Source: Nordella sp. HKS 07
GTDB taxonomy: Bacteria; Pseudomonadota; Alphaproteobacteria; Rhizobiales; Aestuariivirgaceae
Assembly (NCBI RefSeq): GCF_011046735.1
Contig: NZ_CP049258.1
Coordinates: 970,001 to 1,034,000, forward strand
Direction: 5' to 3'
Length of the DNA stretch: 64,000 nucleotides
Shown here: piece by piece, positions 23,947 through 34,682 of the stretch
Numbering within the stretch: position 1 is the stretch's first letter
Layout: each line of letters starts with the position of its first letter
Program-made: the position numbers and the translations under genes
Notes under the pieces: generated by a model
Database searches by the model: none
Told to the model about the DNA's origin: nothing
What the model saw: the letters and a program-made list of their open reading frames with translations, nothing else

Positions 23947-24783
23947 ATGAAGATGACTTTCACGCTCGCGGCCCTGACTTTGGGCGCGACCATGGCCTTG
24001 AGCCAGGCCGGTTTTGCCGGCGCAGTGCTCGACGGGGTCATGAAGAACCAGCTGATGATCGAGACGACCGACCGCGCCTATCCGCCTTTCTCTTATATCG
24101 ACGACAAGGGCGAGGTGATCGGCTTCGACATCGACGTGGCCAAGGAATTCGCCAAAAGGCTCGGCGTCGACATGAAGACCGAGACGCCATCCTGGGAGAT
24201 CATCACCGCCGGCAACTGGAAGGGCCGCTGGGACATTTGCATCTGCTCGATGACGCCCACCAAGGAGCGCGCCGAGGTGCTCGATTTCGTGGTGCAATAT
24301 TATTCGGCGCCCGCCGTCGTCGTGGTGAACACCGACAACAACGAGATCAAGGGGGCGGCCGACCTCAGCGGCAAGAAAGTGGGCGCGCAATCCGGCACCA
24401 CTTACGAGAAATACATCATGAAGGACCTGGTCATCGACATTCCGGGCGCGGAAGCCGTGACCTATCCCTTCAACGAGCTGACCCCGGTGCCCTATGATTC
24501 GGAAGACACCGCCTTTCAGGACCTGGCGCTCGGCACCGGCAAAAGGCTCGACGCGATCGTCAGCAATTACCTCACCGCCATGGAGCGCGTGAAGAATGCT
24601 CCCGACAAGTTCAAGATCGTCGGCGACCCGGTCTTCGGCGAGCCGATCTGGGTCTCCGTCGACAAGGGCGATCCCGAATGGCAGGCCAAGATCAAGGAGA
24701 TCTTCAAGCAGATGTCGGATGACGGCACGCTCAAGCAGATCTCCGAAAAGTGGGTCGGACGCGACATCACGACCAAGCAGTGA
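23947..24783 (+). CDS. Amino acid ABC transporter substrate-binding protein
   Basis: 278 aa, signal peptide at residues 1-24 (LAALTLGATMALSQAGFAG), then a family 3 solute-binding domain: YPPFSYIDDKGEVIGFDIDVAKEFAKRLG and GRWDICICSMTPTKERAEV. Binds polar amino acids in the periplasm. Overlaps the permease gene by GTGA. The specific ligand is unknown. Confidence 0.9.
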   Translation: MKMTFTLAALTLGATMALSQAGFAGAVLDGVMKNQLMIETTDRAYPPFSYIDDKGEVIGFDIDVAKEFAKRLGVDMKTETPSWEIITAGNWKGRWDICICSMTPTKERAEVLDFVVQYYSAPAVVVVNTDNNEIKGAADLSGKKVGAQSGTTYEKYIMKDLVIDIPGAEAVTYPFNELTPVPYDSEDTAFQDLALGTGKRLDAIVSNYLTAMERVKNAPDKFKIVGDPVFGEPIWVSVDKGDPEWQAKIKEIFKQMSDDGTLKQISEKWVGRDITTKQ

Positions 24784-25622
24784 GCGAAACTCCTTTGCCT
24801 GAAGCCGGGGCTGGGACTGTCCCGGCCCCGACTTTTCCCAAGAGCTCGGATGCGAATTTCCGGCTGCGCGTGATTGCGGTCTGGGCGACGCTGTTCGTGC
24901 TCTTCGTCTTCTTCTTCCTGAGCTTCGATCTCAAATTCTCCTTCATACTGGAGAAGCTGCCCTTCCTCACCGGCCTCACGCTCACGCGCGACGGCTTCCT
25001 CCAGGGTGCCGCACTCACCCTCTTCGTCTGCTTCTTCGCCATCATCGCCTCGATCATACTGGGCTTCATCTCGGCACTGGGGCGCCTGTCGCGGAACCCG
25101 GTCTTCTACGGCATCTCGACCTTCTACACGTCGTTCTTTCGCGGCACGCCGCTGCTCGTGCAGATCTTCCTCATCTATCTGGGCCTGCCGCAGCTGGGCC
25201 CGGTGCCGGCTGCGGTGCCGTCCGGCATCATAGCTTTGTCACTCAATTACGGCGCTTACCTGAGCGAGATTTTCCGCTCCGGCATCATGTCGGTGCCCAA
25301 GGGCCAGCGCGAGGCCGGCGCCTCGCTGGGCCTGCATCAATGGGTGGTGATGTGGCGTATCGTGCTGCCGCAGGCGATGCGGGTGGTGATCCCGCCGACC
25401 GGCTCGCAGTTCATCTCAATGCTCAAGGACTCGTCCCTCATCTCGGTGATGGGCGTGTGGGAGATCATGTTCCTGGCGCAGTCTTTCGGGCGCACCGCCT
25501 ATCGCTATATTGAGATGCTGACCACCGCCGCGGTGATCTACTGGATCCTGTCGATCTGCTTCGAGATCGTCCAGGCCCGCCTCGAGGCCCATTATGGCAA
25601 GGGCTTCAAGGAGCGGCACTGA
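24780..25622 (+). CDS. Amino acid ABC transporter permease
   Basis: 280 aa from the GTG at 24780, overlapping the binding-protein stop. Several membrane helices and the polar amino acid permease motif (GGLTLxxG-like FLQGAALTLFVCFFAI) plus the EAA loop REAGASLGLHQWVVMWRIVLPQAMRVVIPP. The usual third component, the ATP-binding protein, does not follow; instead a decayed autotransporter and a repeat come next. The system therefore needs an ATPase from elsewhere, or lost it by rearrangement. Confidence 0.9.
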   Translation: MSETPLPEAGAGTVPAPTFPKSSDANFRLRVIAVWATLFVLFVFFFLSFDLKFSFILEKLPFLTGLTLTRDGFLQGAALTLFVCFFAIIASIILGFISALGRLSRNPVFYGISTFYTSFFRGTPLLVQIFLIYLGLPQLGPVPAAVPSGIIALSLNYGAYLSEIFRSGIMSVPKGQREAGASLGLHQWVVMWRIVLPQAMRVVIPPTGSQFISMLKDSSLISVMGVWEIMFLAQSFGRTAYRYIEMLTTAAVIYWILSICFEIVQARLEAHYGKGFKERH

Positions 25623-25772
25623 TCAAGATACAGGGTACATACAGGGTAAAAACGGCAACTCAATGGGTTAGTGGCTGACTCATATCAAGAGAAGCAGCGA
25701 ACGATCAAAGCGTGCGGGCTTCAGAAGGAGTCGCCACCACTCTTTATCCCATTGTTTGCGCTCGATTTCCGC

Positions 25773-26309
25773 TTACCAGGAATATCTCACCCCGGCATTG
25801 CCGGCGACCGCGTCGAGATCGTACGAGAACTGATAATTGCCACGCAGGAAGCCCGACCAGCCTTCGGGTGCGGCCACGCTGAAGCCCAGCGATATGTCGC
25901 CGACCGTCTCGCCCGGATTGTCCGAGACACCGAAGGCCGGGAAGCCGGGCGTGGCGATGGTCGCATCATTGTCGCCGTTGAACTCCTGCCACACGCTGGC
26001 CGTCACGTCCGACGAATAGACCACCTGGTTCGCCGCCGTCTGGTCATAGCCGAGCCTCAGGCCCAGCCGGCCGCGCACGCTCGTCTCGTCGTCGAAATCG
26101 ACCGTGCCGCCGAAGACCTCGGCATCGTCGATGTCGGTGTAGAGCACCGCCAGCGCCGCCTGCGGCTCGATGAACAGGCCTTCGCCGCCCCCGATCTTGT
26201 AGCCGGCATCGATCAGGCCGCCGAGATTGAGGCCATCCGCGTTCTCGTCGTCAGCGCCCGGCGCATCGGGATCGATGGTGATGTCGAGGAAGTCCGCCTT
26301 GACCACCAT
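25773..26309 (-). pseudogene. Autotransporter beta-domain remnant
   Basis: 178 codons ending in the aromatic YSW typical of outer membrane barrels. The repeated pattern EPQAALAVLYTDIDDAEVFGG and SVRGRLGLRLGY is that of the C-terminal autotransporter translocator domain of rhizobial large autotransporters. Only about 60 percent of the barrel is present, with no signal peptide and no passenger; in-frame sequence upstream (toward 26350) reaches a stop within 15 codons. Almost certainly a truncated remnant. Confidence 0.7.
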
Positions 26310-26378
26310 GTCGACATAGAGCGCGGCAGGATCAACGACCGGAGAACTCGATCACGAGGAGTTTTGTTCAACCTACCG

Positions 26379-26486
26379 CCCTCACCCTGAGGCGGCCGCG
26401 AAGCGGCCCTCGAAGGGTCGCTTCATCCTGATGGATGCTTCGAGGCTCCCCCGGCTCAAAGTCGGGGTCGCACCTCAGCATGAGGG
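26379..26486. repeat. REP-like palindromic element
   Basis: Bounded by CCCTCACCCTGAGG (26379-26392) and CCTCAGCATGAGGG (26473-26486), with inner arms built of GCGGCCGC and TCGAAGGGTCG / ATGCTTCGAGG. This is the well-known type of extragenic palindrome found in many rhizobial genomes. It lies between the autotransporter remnant and clpB. Confidence 0.75.
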
Positions 26487-26543
26487 TGTATTGAGAAATG
26501 CGATTCGTTCTAAAGCCATCCCCGCGCTCGCGCGCAAAAGGAA

Positions 26544-26565
26544 AGGGCGGGATAACTCCCGCCCT
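26544..26565 (-). terminator. Rho-independent terminator of clpB
   Basis: AGGGCGGGA (26544-26552) and TCCCGCCCT (26557-26565) make a perfect 9-base stem with a 4-base loop. On the minus strand the hairpin is followed by TTCCTTTT. It lies 36 bases after the clpB stop codon. Confidence 0.8.
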
Positions 26566-26601
26566 GACCAGCTTCCAATTGCGCTTTTCGGTCCGATAGC
26601 T

Positions 26602-29200
<2,599 letters not shown>

Positions 29201-29324
29201 ATGTACTCTCCTCCTCGGCACGTTTCCGGAGCCCGTCTGGCACTCCGTCCAACGCCGTCACTGGCTGATCGGATCATCCCACCCTGGACCAGAACCCTCA
29301 AGCTCGGCATTCCGCTCCAGGCAG

Positions 29325-29933
29325 ATGATTTTCCATCCGAAATATGGGAACGATTTTCCCATCCGCAAGCTTGTCCGCCTGTCCGAAATCGATGAAAATG
29401 CGGGAGAATCGAACGAAAGGCGCAATGTCGCAGTGGCCTATGAACCAACCCGGCTCGAACGCCTTCTCCTGAGGCTCGAAGCGCAGCACAAGAGCCTGAA
29501 CTGGGCGTTCGGCGAGATCCGGGACAAGCCCGGGCCCGTCTTCGAGCTTGGCCTCGGCCATGGCCGCACCTATGACCATATGCGCCGGCATCTGCCGGGG
29601 CGCGAGATCTTCGTCTTCGACCGCGAGATCGACTGCTTTCCCGATTGCACGCCTCCGGCGGAAGATTTCATTCTCGGCAAGCTGTCGGATACCTTGCCGG
29701 AAGCCCGCCACCGCTTCGCCGGAAAAGCCGTTCTGGTGAATTCCGATGTCGGGACCTATGACGAGGCGCTCAATGGCGAAATGGCCGATGTCGTGAGCGC
29801 GGCCCTGCCGGCGCTCCTGGCGCCGGGGGCGATCGTGCTTTCCGACCTGCCGCTGACGCTGCCTGACGCAAGCGCATTGCCGTTGCCGCCAGGCGTGCGC
29901 AGCGTGCGCTATTTTGTTTACCGCGCAGCCTGA
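29325..29933 (+). CDS. Class I SAM-dependent methyltransferase
   Basis: About 202 aa from ATG 29325; the start is uncertain since the conserved part begins near residue 38 (AYEPTRLERLLLRLEAQ). SAM-binding motif VFELGLGHGRTYDHM, then IFVFDREIDC for the acidic residue at strand 2. Small rhizobial methyltransferase of unknown substrate. It is divergent from clpB and convergent with the DUF4167 gene. Confidence 0.72.
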   Translation: MIFHPKYGNDFPIRKLVRLSEIDENAGESNERRNVAVAYEPTRLERLLLRLEAQHKSLNWAFGEIRDKPGPVFELGLGHGRTYDHMRRHLPGREIFVFDREIDCFPDCTPPAEDFILGKLSDTLPEARHRFAGKAVLVNSDVGTYDEALNGEMADVVSAALPALLAPGAIVLSDLPLTLPDASALPLPPGVRSVRYFVYRAA

Positions 29934-30057
29934 AAGGCTTCCCCATCGGGGCTCGAGCAAGGGCGCCGGCGATGTTCCAAGAAAGACAAAGGCCGGGCTT
30001 GGGTTGCGCCGGCCTTCGTCAATATTCTGTGGCTATCGAAACACAAGCCCAACGGGC

Positions 30058-30957
30058 TTACGAAGCGTCCTCGGAGGAGGAGGCGGCCGCCTTCTCTTTC
30101 GCGGTGGCGCGTGGTTTGCGGGTACGGGTCGTCGGACGCTTCAAGAAAGAAGGCTGCGGACCGTCCCACTTCTCGGCGGCGCCATTGACCTCGGCGGCCG
30201 CGGCAGGCGGCGCGGGCTCCGCTATCGGCAGGCGCGGCTGCTCGACCTCGACCGGCTGCGGCTGAGGCTGCGGCTGGGCCTGAGGCTGCACCTGAGCCTG
30301 AGGCGGCTCTTCGCGCCTTGCCTGGTGCGGCGGTTGGCCCTGCTGGTTGTTGTAGCGGCCCTGCTCGCCACCTTCCCGCTGATCCCGGCGATTTTCCCAG
30401 CGCGGGCGGAAGCGGTTGCGGTCATTGCGGTCATTGCGGTCGCGGCCCTGCTGGTCCTGCGAGCGGCCCTGCTGATAGTCGCGATTGTCGCGGTGGTTCT
30501 GCTGATAGTCGCGCCGCTCCGGCCCCGGATCGAAACCGTCATTCTGCTCGCCCGCATCCTGGGCGAAAGCCGGACGCTCATTGCCGATCTCCGGCTGGCT
30601 GTCGTCGCCATCGGCGCCGGCCTCCATCTCATCATCGTCGCCGAACTCGTCCTCGGGGCGGCGGAACTGCGGCTGCATCTGCTGCTGATAGGCCTGGGCG
30701 GCAGCCAGGATGCGCAGATAATGCTCCGCATGCTGATAATAGCTCTCGGCCATCACGATGTCGCCGGAGACTTGCGCGTCGCGTCCGAGCTGAAGATATT
30801 TGTCGGCGACGGTCTGCGCGGTGCCGCGCACTTTTACATCGGGTCCATTGCTCTCATAGACGCGATTGAGCGGATTGCCGCCACCGCCGCCACCGCCACC
30901 ACCATTGTGACGACGATTCCGGCCGCGGCCCCGCTTGTTATGCTGCCCTGGTCTCAT
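30058..30957 (-). CDS. DUF4167 domain protein, RNA-binding-like, low complexity
   Basis: 299 aa from ATG 30957 (MRPGQHNKRGRGRNRRHN). The N-terminal DUF4167 domain (about 1-90) contains a run of nine Gly and ends in VADKYLQLGRDAQVSGDIVMAESYYQHAEHYLRI. The rest is disordered: acidic, Arg/Asp/Asn and Gln/Pro repeats (DRNDRNDRN, QPQPQPQP), then a basic Lys-rich tail. RGR/RNR-rich termini suggest nucleic acid binding. Found next to prmC-prfA in many Hyphomicrobiales; function unknown. Confidence 0.85.
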   Translation of the reverse strand: MRPGQHNKRGRGRNRRHNGGGGGGGGGNPLNRVYESNGPDVKVRGTAQTVADKYLQLGRDAQVSGDIVMAESYYQHAEHYLRILAAAQAYQQQMQPQFRRPEDEFGDDDEMEAGADGDDSQPEIGNERPAFAQDAGEQNDGFDPGPERRDYQQNHRDNRDYQQGRSQDQQGRDRNDRNDRNRFRPRWENRRDQREGGEQGRYNNQQGQPPHQARREEPPQAQVQPQAQPQPQPQPVEVEQPRLPIAEPAPPAAAAEVNGAAEKWDGPQPSFLKRPTTRTRKPRATAKEKAAASSSEDAS

Positions 30958-31292
30958 TTGTTGCTCATGCCTTAGTTCAGATTCATTAAATCCGCGGTTT
31001 TCCCACACGCAGAGGCAAACCATGCCGGTCCGGCATGATTTCTGATCGACGATCGACTCTCAAACGAGCCCTGCCAAGTCGGTCCCTGTGGTTATAGGTA
31101 AGGTCTTGTTCTGCCTGAGAACGTATCCTGGCCAGGACCCGTTACATTTCAACCGCGCTATTCTTAATGTGGAAGGGACCATGTGCCCTGGTGGGCCGTC
31201 CCGACACCTGCCGTCTAGCGCAAATCGCAACGGGCAGAACGAAATACCAATAACAACGTAGCCCTTCCCCCCCGCTATTTCCAACCCCTTTT
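30958..31292. other. Intergenic region between DUF4167 and prmC
   Basis: 335 bases with no gene, terminator or clear palindrome visible. Apparent ORFs here lack codon bias and ribosome binding sites. It separates the prfA-prmC pair from the DUF4167 gene and should contain the promoter of the latter. Confidence 0.4.
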
Positions 31293-32150
31293 TTATCGCG
31301 CCTTGGCCTGTGTAAAACCGAGGCAGCGGACATGCCCGGCAAGATCCTTCCACCGGCTCTCCGGCACGAAGCCCCGGGCGTTGAAAATAGCTTCTATGTC
31401 AATAGCTTGCCCCTCACCGATCTCGACGATGACACGCCCCGCGGGGGCCAGGGACGAAACGGCTTCGGCGGCGATGCGGCGATAGGGCTCAAGGCCGTCG
31501 GGGCCCCCATCGAGAGCTGTCCCTGGGTCAAAATCTCGCACCTCGGCCGCCAGCGTCGGTAGAATCGCGCTGGGTATATAGGGCGGATTCGAGAGGATTA
31601 GGTCGAAGCGGCCCTCCACTCCCGCGAACCAGCTTCCCTCGATGAAGCTGGCCCGCCCCCCGACCCCATGGCTTTCGGCATTCCGGTGCGCGACGGCCAG
31701 CGCTGCAAGCGAGATATCGGTCATGACGGCATGCGCCAGAGGACGCTCGGCCAGGAGCGTTATGCCGATGGCGCCGGTGCCGGTGCCGAGATCGATGATA
31801 TGGCAGGCGCGGTCGCGCGGCATGAAGGCGAGCGCCGCCTCGATTAGCGTTTCGGTATCGGGACGCGGATCGAGCGTCGCCGCCGTGACCGTGAAGACGC
31901 GGCCATAGAATTCGCGCTCGCCCAGAATGCGCGAGACGGGCTCGCCGCGCCGCCGGCGGTCGAGATACTCGTGAAAGCGCGCCACCGCCGCGGCCGCGAT
32001 CTGGCGATCCGGATCCGCGATCATCGCTTCATGGCTGAGGCCGGTCGCTCTCTGCAGGAGCAGCCTGGCATCGAGCGCAGGTGTCGGATGGCCTTGGCGG
32101 TCGAGCGCCCGTTTCGCCGCCTTCAGCAGGCTTGCGACATCTCCACTCAC
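31293..32150 (-). CDS. prmC: Peptide chain release factor N5-glutamine methyltransferase
   Basis: 285 aa. N-terminal helical domain, then SAM motif [13 protein letters not shown] and the substrate-binding NPPY ([11 protein letters not shown]). Methylates the Gln of the GGQ motif of release factors RF1 and RF2, raising termination efficiency. Directly coupled to its substrate gene prfA by a four-base overlap. Confidence 0.95.
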   Translation of the reverse strand: MSGDVASLLKAAKRALDRQGHPTPALDARLLLQRATGLSHEAMIADPDRQIAAAAVARFHEYLDRRRRGEPVSRILGEREFYGRVFTVTAATLDPRPDTETLIEAALAFMPRDRACHIIDLGTGTGAIGITLLAERPLAHAVMTDISLAALAVAHRNAESHGVGGRASFIEGSWFAGVEGRFDLILSNPPYIPSAILPTLAAEVRDFDPGTALDGGPDGLEPYRRIAAEAVSSLAPAGRVIVEIGEGQAIDIEAIFNARGFVPESRWKDLAGHVRCLGFTQAKAR

Positions 32151-33229
32151 GCCGCATCCGCCTCGGCGGCGGCGAGGAGCTCGGCCTGATGTTCCGTCAT
32201 CAGTGCCTGGACCAGCTCATCCAGTCCCGGCCCCTCGATCACCGTGTCGAGCTTGTAGAGGGTGAGATTGATCCGGTGGTCGGTGACGCGGCCTTGCGGG
32301 AAATTATAGGTGCGGATGCGCTCGGAGCGGTCGCCGGAGCCGATCTGGCCGCGCCGTGCGGCGGAGCGCTCGGCATCGAGGCGCTGGCGCTCGCGCTCAT
32401 AGAGCCTGGCGCGCAGGATCTTCAGCGCCTTCGCCTTGTTCTTGTGCTGCGATTTCTCATCCTGCTGGGCGACGACGAGACCGGTCGGAATATGGGTGAT
32501 GCGCACCGCGCTGTCGGTGGTGTTGACCGACTGGCCGCCGGGCCCCGAGGAGCGATAGACGTCGATGCGCAGGTCGGCATCGTTGATCTCGATATCGACT
32601 TCCTCGGCCTCGGGAAGCACGGCCACCGTCGCCGCCGAGGTGTGGATGCGGCCTTGCGCCTCCGTCTCCGGCACCCGCTGGACGCGGTGCACGCCCGATT
32701 CGAATTTGAGCCGCGCATAGGCGCCCGCCCCGGTGATGGTGGCGATGATTTCCTTGTAACCGCCGTGATCACCCTCGCTCGCCGAGATCACCTCGACGCG
32801 CCAGCCCTGGATCGCGGCATAGCGCTGATACATGCGGAAGAGATCGCCGACGAAGATTGCCGCTTCATCGCCCCCGGTGCCGGCGCGGACCTCGAGGATG
32901 ACATTGCGCTCGTCCGCCGCGTCCTTGGGCAAAAGCAATATCCTGAGCTGCTGCTCGAGCTGGTCGATGCGTTTGGCGAGCTCCGGCTTCTCGGCCTGCG
33001 CCATCTCGGCCATGTCGCGGTCGCCCGACCCGATCATCTCCTCGAGGCCGGCGAGATCGGCGCGCGCTTTGCCGAGCGCCCTGGCGGCCGCCACGACCTG
33101 GCTCAGCTCCGCATATTCCTTGGACAGCTTGACGAAGGTCTCACCCGACGCACCCTGGGCGAGCTCCGCCTCGATGACGGCGAAACGCTGCTGGATGCGG
33201 TCGAGCTTGGCTTGCGGAATGGCATTCAT
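32147..33229 (-). CDS. prfA: Peptide chain release factor 1
   Basis: 360 aa from ATG 33229. Catalytic GGQ motif in [19 protein letters not shown]; the RF1-type anticodon region and C-terminal [14 protein letters not shown]-like segment ([15 protein letters not shown]) are present. Releases nascent peptides at UAA and UAG. A three-part palindromic repeat lies immediately upstream (33245-33419), starting only 15 bases from the start codon, so it is part of the 5' leader. Confidence 0.97.
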   Translation of the reverse strand: MNAIPQAKLDRIQQRFAVIEAELAQGASGETFVKLSKEYAELSQVVAAARALGKARADLAGLEEMIGSGDRDMAEMAQAEKPELAKRIDQLEQQLRILLLPKDAADERNVILEVRAGTGGDEAAIFVGDLFRMYQRYAAIQGWRVEVISASEGDHGGYKEIIATITGAGAYARLKFESGVHRVQRVPETEAQGRIHTSAATVAVLPEAEEVDIEINDADLRIDVYRSSGPGGQSVNTTDSAVRITHIPTGLVVAQQDEKSQHKNKAKALKILRARLYERERQRLDAERSAARRGQIGSGDRSERIRTYNFPQGRVTDHRINLTLYKLDTVIEGPGLDELVQALMTEHQAELLAAAEADAA

Positions 33230-33244
33230 GATGCCGGGCTTGTA

Positions 33245-33419
33245 GAGCAAACCCCGCCAAAGTTGAAGACTTAGGCGATGAGGGTTTGCTCCTAGAGCGC
33301 TTCCCGCGAAAGTTGCTCGACTTTCGCGATAAGGAAGCGCTCCAGATATATGTAATCGAGCCTTTTTATCCCGTTTTGATCGAATCCCTTGATTCGATCA
33401 AAACGGGAAAGGCTCTAAG
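33245..33419. repeat. Triple palindromic repeat array, family C copy 1
   Basis: Three hairpins in series: GAGCAAACCC/GGGTTTGCTC (33245-33291); GGAGCGCTTCC-type arms with AAAGTTGCTCGACTTT (33295-33342); and CCCGTTTTGATCGAATC/GATTCGATCAAAACGGG (33370-33408), flanked by GAGCC and GGCTC. Hairpins two and three recur together, inverted, at 57056-57184. The array fills the space between rodZ and prfA. Confidence 0.85.
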
Positions 33420-33435
33420 TTTTGAGCCGGCGGGT

Positions 33436-34572
33436 TTACCCGCGCTTTTCGAGCACCGGGATGTCGAGCGGCTGGCCGACAAGGATCTGGCCGGGCACGC
33501 CCAATATGCCGCGTTCCTTGCCGTCGATGATATAGGACAGCAGTCCGCCGTCGCGGGCGATGACCACCAGCCCCGGACGGTTGGGCACACTATAGGTGTC
33601 GCCAGCGCGCAGCATCTTGGTCATGACCACATTGCCCTGGGAATCCTCGATGCGCACCCAGACCGGCGCCTTGGCCTTGAGCACCAGGCGGGCACCCTCC
33701 TCGCCGGCGTCCGGCGCGTTCGCCACAGGCTTTGTCGTGTCTGGCTGGGGCAGCGGGGCCGCCTGTTGCGGCTCGGGCGGCGCCGAGGCTGCCGGGGCCT
33801 CGAAATTATCCTGGATGAGGGCGCCGATGCCGGAAAGCGCATCCTCTTCGGTCGCGGGCTCCTTGCCGGCGGCGGCGGTTTCTTCCATCACCTTGGGCTC
33901 GATCGCCTCGGGCATGGGCTCTTCGCTCACCGCGACATTCGTCTGGCTTTCGCCGGTCGAGGCGGTGGTCATCGGATCACCCTCGTCGGGCTGGGTCTGG
34001 GTCTCGTCCTGGACGATCTGCTGACCGGTGGATGTTTCGGGCACCGGCTGCATGACCCAGCTCGCGGTGGCGAACAGCAGGATGGCGCCGAAGCAGGAGC
34101 CGATCACACCGCCGGCTCCACCCGGGAAAGATTTGATATTGAAGCGCGGGAACGGCGGCAGCTTGCCGAATTTGAGGATTTTGGCACTCGACAAGGGCCC
34201 CGGATTGGCCGGATGCGCCTTGGCACCGGCGACCACCGGGCGCGGCAGGAAAGCCGCATAATGAGTGACCAGAGGCTCCGGCTCGAAGCCCATATACTCG
34301 CCGTAGATGCCGACCATTTCGAGTGCCTCGAGCCGCTCGGGCAGGCGCGTGAGGTCGCCCCGCTCGATGGCCTCGACATGATAGGGGTGAATGCCGGTGG
34401 CCTCGCCGATCTGGTCGAGGCTCAGCCCGCGCTTTTCGCGCTCGCGCTGCAAATACCAGCCGGCCTCACCGGCGGGGTTGAGATCGCCATCCGGCTTGGG
34501 CCGGAAGAATGGGGTCGCGTCGTCAAGCGCGGCATCACCATCGCGGTCGAGATCGGCTGAAACTGCATCCAT
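33436..34572 (-). CDS. rodZ: RodZ-like cell shape protein (HTH, TM, DUF4115)
   Basis: 378 aa. Cytoplasmic HTH (LQREREKRGLSLDQIGEATGIHPYHVEAIERGD, residues about 42-75), membrane helix near 155-175 (GVIGSCFGAILLFATASWVM), acidic/Pro-rich linker, and C-terminal DUF4115 domain (APVWVRIEDSQGNVVMTKML). RodZ bridges MreB filaments to the wall synthesis machinery. The N-terminal acidic leader before the HTH is longer than in E. coli. Lies between ptsP and the repeat array. Confidence 0.88.
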   Translation of the reverse strand: MDAVSADLDRDGDAALDDATPFFRPKPDGDLNPAGEAGWYLQREREKRGLSLDQIGEATGIHPYHVEAIERGDLTRLPERLEALEMVGIYGEYMGFEPEPLVTHYAAFLPRPVVAGAKAHPANPGPLSSAKILKFGKLPPFPRFNIKSFPGGAGGVIGSCFGAILLFATASWVMQPVPETSTGQQIVQDETQTQPDEGDPMTTASTGESQTNVAVSEEPMPEAIEPKVMEETAAAGKEPATEEDALSGIGALIQDNFEAPAASAPPEPQQAAPLPQPDTTKPVANAPDAGEEGARLVLKAKAPVWVRIEDSQGNVVMTKMLRAGDTYSVPNRPGLVVIARDGGLLSYIIDGKERGILGVPGQILVGQPLDIPVLEKRG

Positions 34573-34682
34573 GGAGCACTTCTCCAGACATCCGGCCTTA
34601 ACCGGCCGGTAACGCTAATACTCTTCTGAAGATGCCTCAGAATGGTAAGCAGAAGGCTAACGCCGACCCATCTTGGGAAAGT

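Noticed and set aside
25671-26390. Plus-strand frame opposite the autotransporter remnant
   Set aside because: Only the minus-strand frame shows barrel-type sequence with an aromatic C-terminus.
31060-31353. Short minus-strand ORFs between DUF4167 and prmC
   Set aside because: No ribosome-binding site, no similarity I recognise, overlap with the prmC 3' end.
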